From: Lineus longissimus | Lineage: Eukaryota > Nemertea > Pilidiophora > Heteronemertea > Lineidae | Reading direction: 5' to 3' | Length of the DNA: 64,000 nucleotides | Assembly (NCBI RefSeq): GCF_910592395.1 | Contig: NC_088319.1 | Coordinates: forward strand, 3,286,001 to 3,350,000 | Part shown: one piece after another, positions 57,530 through 64,000 of the stretch | Numbering within the stretch: position 1 is the first letter of the stretch | Layout of the letters: each line of letters opens with the position of its first letter | Program-made: the position numbers and the translations under genes | Notes under the pieces: model-generated | The model's database searches: none | What the model was told of the DNA's origin: nothing | What the model saw: the letters and a program-made list of their open reading frames with translations, nothing else

Positions 57530-57730
57530 TTATCATCACCATCTTCATGATATTGCAGATTTGCATCGCCTTTCCATCGTCTCTTGAAGCTTAATAGATG
57601 CCATAAAGCGCCCCTTTGAACTCCACCAGCAGGAGAACTGACTACATACGGTGACTCGGCGGCGGCCTGCAATCGAACCCACAGCCTCCCGATTAAAAGG
57701 CCGACGCTCTTCCACTGCGCTACCGCTGCC
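57530..57730 (-). mobile_element. tRNA-Lys-derived SINE
   Basis: On the minus strand from 57730: GGCAGCGG, A-box TAGCGCAGTGG, an anticodon-loop-like CTTTTAATC and B-box GGTTCGATTGC. The anticodon stem (TCGGC vs TCGGG) and acceptor stem do not pair as in a working tRNA, so this is a SINE head. The body runs down to an AT-rich GATGATAATAATT tail near 57530. Confidence 0.7.
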
Positions 57731-57774
57731 TCTTTCGTCGTACCACCCACCCGCGTCTTCTTCCTGCTTCGCAC

Positions 57775-60700
57775 TCGCTCTTCTCTGTGTTAAATTGATA
57801 CCGCTACGATTGGCCACCGATTTGGCCTGGGACTCTCCTTCTCCGGTGAAATCGTTTCCCAGCCGACCTTTCCTCATCGTGATCATGTTGATGGGGTTAA
57901 TTGCATCATTATACAATACGACCCTACCTCAATGCATTTGCCATGGTCGTAAAGGCCATAACAACATATAGACTGAATCCAGTTTTATTCCCGTGTTCGG
58001 TCTAATAGCATTCGCAGCAGTTGATGGATTCTCATCGAGTTCTATCCTTGAATGGCAGATGGCATAGCTGGGTAAAATTTACAGCCATATCGTAGCTTAT
58101 TAGGCATTGGGTGTTGCTGGTATAGGTCAACCACGCAAATACCAGGTCATTTTTGTAATGAAAATTTAGTATTGAGTCTGCACAAGTTGCGGAAGAAATT
58201 TCGTGAAGAAACTAATTGGCAGGTTTTGCAGCCCTGACGAATGGTGACGAACAAGTACATGTGCGAAGTATGCAAATCCCCAATGCATTATTGTTTATAC
58301 AATCAATCTTGCAAATCTACAAATTGTCTCTCAGAACAAAAATGTTGTTACTAATGATGCAATTTCTGCCAAAAAAATCTAGCAAGTTTTACCATATATT
58401 GAATTGTTAACTAATTTAAAAAAGTCTTGACAACAGACAATTTTTCCATAAAAAAACATAAATATTTTAATTAATTTTGCTACAATATGTAGTTTTGTGT
58501 ATTTTATGGCAAAAGCCGAATTTTATGCCATCACACCCCTTCTATCGCCATGTTGGAATTTCCCGTAATCTAACTAAGGGAATTCTAGCATGACACACCA
58601 GTGGTCCTCAAGAGTTTGGCGATATGAATACCAATAACTTAAATGTATATGCCTCATTAGCAGTTCCTTTGTTCTTCTGATAGCCCTGTGCAGTGTAGCT
58701 CATTAAATTGTAGATGGCTTCCTGTTTTAGGAAGGTCACGGAAAAAATCACGGGTTTTTCATATTTTCACGGATAATCCAGAAAAATCACGGAAGAATGT
58801 GCCCTTTCCTTGATTTTTTTGGTTACCAGTGCCGCCTGCTAGCATCAACAATCCACTGGAAGGAAAATTCATTGCCTTAATGAGCACATGAAATTTATTT
58901 TCATTGATGTGCTGCCTTTTCTGCATCGGTGCATTTGGATGGGTATGAAAGATGACGGATGGAAAATGCTTCAACCATGTGCGTGTTGTACATGGCAATT
59001 GCTCGTACATATCGGATGATGCATGCTAATGAACTCAGTCTTGATATTTAAAAAGCTAAGACTGTTACCATTTTCAGGCTTGGGCAAAAACTCAGACGAT
59101 TTTTTTGAAGCACCGCATTAGAGCAAATTTATTTTGGATTTTGGGGTATACAAGTGTAAATTTGATTCGTTCATTCATTCATAAATGACGCTTGTCTGAT
59201 GTAGCGTAATCGCTGTACGAATGAGGTTTCTCGTCAGTTTTGGAACCTTCATAATGGGCGCTGTGCCGAGCTTGGTAAAAAATGGTGAAGGTCACGGATA
59301 TCCTGAGGTTTAGGTCTTTTTACACTCTTGAGTCATGACCTTGAGTTTAAGCAGTACCCACTTCATTGAATGACTGTTCAGTTTACTTGTATAATACAAC
59401 AAAACACGTTTTAAATTGAAAAAGAACGCTTTGGTTAAATATTGCATAATCTATTATCCGTTGTTACACACTGGCCCTCTCAAATCACAGTACTGTCGGA
59501 GGCGAAAGTATGTCATGTGTTTACTCCATCGTCGAGAAATAAACCAAAGGCAATTTGTATTTTGATGTTGTTGCGACAACGATGGTGAAATTTTTACACT
59601 CGGATGTTGGCGACGGTCTGATCGGGCTGTTCCATCGCGCAGCTAGTGAATGTGTCTGAAGGCTGCGCTCTTCACCAGGGGTTTGAACTATGCGAGGTAG
59701 GGGAGTGTATTAAAAAGCCTGGTGAACGAGGGTGAGAAATGGGAAACGGGAAGCTTAATCTCTGTATATAACTAGATGAATCGCAGATTTTGAGAGAGTA
59801 ATATTTTTCATATTATACAGTTGTTTATTCCCTTACAGTACAATGTATAATCCTATGCCTCGTGTCTAACATCTCTACGCGGCGGTTAAGCACTCAAATG
59901 AGGAAGTAGATGCTGACTTGCAACGTTGCAAGGCAATGTAATCATCACACGTTTTTTAAACCGATCGTTATAAAATCTTCAAATGGAACGTAAAATAAGC
60001 TGTACGGAAAAATAGAAAAAATGGATGTCGACATTATTCATACATGTACGGTTGCTACAATGTAATTCTTGCTGGGCCCATCCCAAGCAATTCACGCAGT
60101 TTTTCTGTGGGTAGACGAAAATTAGAAATTACGGCTCGTACAATGCACACAACAAGTTAGTGACATTTTGCAGTAGTTTTCCAATCGTGATATAAAGCAA
60201 TGCACATTGTCCTATCTCTGAGTCGTCCTTGAAGGGCCTGTGCACTTACCATCGGGTGAAGGAATTTGTTCATCGTGAGGTTTTCGGATGCTGATATACT
60301 TTGCATTACACACCGGATTCTTCTAATAATACGGCCAGCGCTATCACGAGAAACGCGGTGTGATTTTTGCTATCTTGTCTCAGAAGGATACCTGTATATC
60401 CGTGACGTCTTCCTCTACCCATGAGAAATGCGGGCCATGTGGAGTAAAGATTGGGTAGCCAATTGATCTAAAAAATTAAAAGCAAAATGTCTCGGTTTTC
60501 GTTAATCAAGACGGCAAGAGTTCTACATCAGCATGAACTACATGCAAACGAGTTGATAGGAAGTTCAGTCGTCATTGAAAGGTATGTTTCATTCCCAAGT
60601 TGAAAAAAGCATCGAAAGTTGAAGTGACGGTCTAAGTATGGCCCATCTTTAGAGTCTAAATAGTATTACTTTGCCCAAATTTAGAGTCTCGTTACTTGCA

Positions 60701-62249
60701 GGTTGATACGAACTTAAAGGAAACCTTTAGTGAAACGCTTATAAAAATGGAGAGTTTTGAATGGCCCGGTTAAAACTTAAGGCAGGAATAAACTTCTATC
60801 TATTGTATAAAATGTTTAGCAGTTTCGAGTTCCCCTCAGGTAGTCGATTTAGTTATTTTTACCACGTTCAGCAAGTCTAAATAAAAACTTCTGCCACGAC
60901 TGGATCTCTTTGATATAACATATTACATTTGCAAGCAAAATCTGATAATTTCTGTGCATTTTGAATCTGAAACAAGTGATCGTAACATTGCAATTGTCTT
61001 GATTAAGGCCATTGATTTGACCATATGAAAAAGAGCAAAATGAGTTTTCTTAGATACTGCTTACGAATTGAGAGTTAAATTTACCATCAAAATTTTGCTC
61101 GATGACTAACTCTAGAGCAGTCTATTTTTATTTGGCAAATTAGTGTTCTTTGTTTTCTATCCACTGCGGAAATTCCTTTTTAACAAAGTAAAGCCTTTTA
61201 TACTAACCTCACCAATATTACAGCGATATAAAATTTCGTTGAAAAGAAACAAGAAATAGTTGTCACGTAAGAGTAATATGGCTTTCGCAATTCCAGTTTA
61301 AAAAAATCAAAACAAAAAAAAAACGTTAAAAAACGTACAGAAAAGTCAAGACTTTCTTCTGCAATGTCATTTGACTTCCATAGTGACATTTTCTGCTTTT
61401 GCCGCAGCCTGTTATCAAAGGCGGCCATGATTCACGTCACACATAGCAGAACACCACCAACGCTCTAGTATGGTCCATGCAACATTGGTACATGATTAAC
61501 TCGGATCCATACAACTCTTGGAACACTATCAACTCTGGCGGATTGCTACAGTTCCCCTAAGTCATCAGTTAAACCTCGAACAGAACCACTTCTGCGGAAA
61601 ATGTCCAGAGCAATTAATACTTAACGCTATACTGTAGATGAAACATTTCTTGTTCGTTTTTGCAATGAATGAATATTCTTCATTTACAACAATTTATTCG
61701 CTTTCATGGGTCACAAGGAACTTATTAAGAGTGTGCTTTGGCCATTTCTCACACCAGGGCTACATACACCACTATAACAGTGTATTATTTTGTACACAAC
61801 GATTATTTGCATCCATGTATCTGCTAGAACTATCGTTTTTTAAATGAAATACCAGATAAAACCATGTAACAATCACAAGCCTGATCGGCTGGCTAGTAAC
61901 CATGGAGCAATTCGTCGATGATTTCACTAAGTGACCTATCAGCAAATTTTTCATTTTGAGAAAACTGCACTCAAAGATTCCGTATAGTTTGATTGACTTG
62001 AATGAATTACATACGAAAGAGTATACATGTAGTGGCACAAAATGCTTGAATAGAGAGAGGGTAAAGCGTTATAGAATTGACATGTCTTTGAATATCACAA
62101 TGATTCGTGTGTGAGTAGACATGGCTAGTACATCTCAGATAGCGCTGTTATCTCAATTTCTGAAAAATTGCAGACTGATCACTTTGTGAAAACATCGACG
62201 AATTGCTTCATTATGTAACATAGGTGACAATAAATAAAATATTCTAACC
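57775..62249. other. no gene seen
   Basis: AT-rich. One short repeat at 60843-60915 is shared with 32040-32110. Longest frames (58759-59010, 61198-61428 minus) lack support. If the Gln-rich gene continues, its next exons could lie here, but I could not identify one. Confidence 0.4.
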
Positions 62250-62264
62250 ATGTACCATGTTGCG

Positions 62265-63850
62265 AAAGAAGAGTTGTTTTCTCTTGGCCTACTGATATCT
62301 ATTTGCTTACAGCAACAACTATGTGCACAGTATATTGCGTATCACAATTATTTCCAACGGGTTGTTAGTCCATATGGTACAATTGTAACAACTGCACCAA
62401 GCACAGCAATTATCGGTGGGCTGGCACGATTTCTCATCTTTTTCAGTCGGACTAGGTAGTTGTCAATGGTATATATACCAATATTATAGCAATGCTAATT
62501 TATTTTGTAAACATCGGCGATGATAAGTAGAGGAGCTAGAGCTATATCGACTCAGATGAAATTACCAGGCAATGTGACATTTTGCCAAATGAGGGTTGTT
62601 TTCTCTTGGGTTGTTTGGCCGATATCTGTGACATTGGCTACAATTAGCAACAAGCGGGCACAGTGCTACTGCAACAATCCATCGGTTCGTTCCCTATAGA
62701 GAGTATCATCATGATTTCTCTCGGGTTGTTTGTCCATAGACTTCTCTGGTAACAAGTGGTCCGAGCACTGCAATTATCGGGTACACGTCGAAACAGAACA
62801 AACAGAGGATTGGGCTCGGTCTGCAGCCAATGTGACATGATAATAAATGAAGGAAAAGTTGAAAAATTAAAAAAAACAAAGGTACACAACACCATAACTG
62901 CAGACATTGAAATATACAGGTCGTTCTCGTGAACACCGGTATCGGGTGCCATTTTGAAGAGGCCTCTTGGGGTGCCATATATTGCATGTATTATAATTGG
63001 CTATTTATACTCCATAAACAGTCTTATTTAAATGTTATTGGATGCACATGTCGTCACAGTCCTTGGCTAAAGATCTGTAAGCCACACCAGCGGGTATTTC
63101 TATGAATGTTCCAGGGCGGTATGGGAAGCGGTGCTGTGTAGATTGTGCATGGCAAGTCGTAATAAAGGCGGGACCAGGGCCTACTTAGTCCTACTGGTAC
63201 CCTTTTGTGGACCTCCGAAATGTATGGTCCTACTTTTATAGTACAGAAAGGATAGGCCACCGGTATTCACCAGGACATCCAGTATATCACAACGTCCGAC
63301 TTTTACGATAAATATGCAATGATAACCTCTTGATTAGCACATAAATGTAGCCCTTTCCTCTGTTTCTACGAGGGGAATTATCGGATGGGCTGGCACGGTC
63401 TCTGGTCATCTTCTCCTTCGACAAGTGACTCATCGAAGAGTATGTATTGACAGTCTCAACATATACCGATATAACAATACTAATCATGAATTCTGTACAC
63501 ATCGATGATTTTTTTGAACGGCTTGAACTATCGTCTCCGATGAAATTAACAGACATATCAAGGGAGATTAATATGTTGCCAACAGACAGTGGTTTTCTCT
63601 CGGGTTGTTGTCCGTATCCATAATGTACAACAACAATACATGTTTATAGTAGCAGTTTATCCGTTCCGAGGAAGATAATGCTAACAGATCGAAGACGTAA
63701 CCCATAGAGAGTATTTCACAAGCCGATTTAGCAACTTTGTGCGACAATCCCAAAGTCTCAGAGGGACACTGACGCCGATAGATCGGCATGGTATTACATT
63801 TCTCTCGGGTTGGCTCTCATCCATAGCCTACAACGACAGGTGGACCCTGC
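62265..63850. repeat. cluster of related repeat units (TTTTCTCTCGGGTTGTTTGTCC)
   Basis: Variants of TTTTCTCTCGGGTTG occur near 62276, 62602, 62716, 63594 and 63799. TTATCGGNNGGGCTGGCACG occurs near 62409 and 63377, with ACTGCAATTATCGG at 62770. The segments 62400-62620 and 63370-63610 align over most of their length. A different repeat (63130-63283) interrupts the cluster. It may be a decayed tandem array or nested copies of one element running off the window edge. Confidence 0.6.
63130..63283 (+). repeat. 150-bp interspersed repeat, copy 2
   Basis: Near-identical to 33930-34090, same orientation, 29 kb away, inserted within the repeat cluster. Confidence 0.8.
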
Positions 63851-64000
63851 ATGCACTGCATGCACTGCCTGCACTGCAGTTAATATTTGATAATGTGGCA
63901 TTATTTCTTTCATTTCTAGATTATCATGCAAAGGGCTAGCCGATATCAACGAATATGTATCGCACTGCAAATATTTGTTGGGGTGGTATTTATTCTTTTA

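Noticed and set aside
57655-57730. tRNA-Lys gene on the minus strand
   Set aside because: A and B boxes and a TTT anticodon loop are present, but the acceptor and anticodon stems do not pair and a SINE body follows.

Overview
The window looks like nuclear DNA from a metazoan, most likely a marine invertebrate. I infer a lophotrochozoan or basal deuterostome, but the clade is not settled by the sequence. The reasons are short exons with GT-AG borders and matching codon phases, very long introns, tRNA-derived SINEs, CR1/L2-like and other non-LTR fragments, and many short inverted-repeat elements (MITEs). Nothing is bacterial or viral: there are no operons, no Shine-Dalgarno starts and no dense ORFs. 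Coding sequence is a small share of the window, and most long open frames are chance or lie inside repeats.

Layout. (1) 569-6288, minus strand: a nine-exon gene for a protein of about 703 residues with two cyclic-nucleotide-binding folds, CNBD2-like. All exon phases agree and one intron is GC-AG. (2) 8854-12052, minus: the 3' part of a single-pass membrane protein whose tail carries two PPPPY motifs. It includes an extra tail exon with an apparent one-base frameshift in a run of six A. (3) 12.1-25.3 kb: gene-poor, filled with MITEs, a LINE fragment and a possible Penelope-like fragment. (4) 25377-36330, plus: a four-exon gene for a 289-residue secreted protein of unknown function. Its 7.4 kb first intron holds an antisense single-exon secreted ORF with a TIMP/NTR-like cysteine pattern, a 967-bp foldback element with minisatellite arms and a visible target-site duplication, and two LINE fragments. 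(5) 36.4-44.3 kb: gene-poor and MITE-rich, including an element with telomere-like repeats inside. (6) 44.3-46.2 kb, plus: a TATA-type promoter and the first coding exon of a Gln/Gly/Pro-rich protein that probably continues beyond what I can model. (7) 46.2-64 kb: no confident gene. It holds SINEs, an ATCGTA-ended MITE and a cluster of related repeat units near the right edge.

The genes have no evident joint pathway. Two are predicted secreted products and one is a membrane adaptor-like protein, but nothing suggests a cluster. The most distinctive content is the range of inverted-repeat elements, several with minisatellite or telomere-like insides, together with two gene candidates that frame-based calling would miss: the 10.6-10.9 kb exon and the TIMP-like ORF. 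All exon models were read by eye. No transcript, alignment or database search was available.
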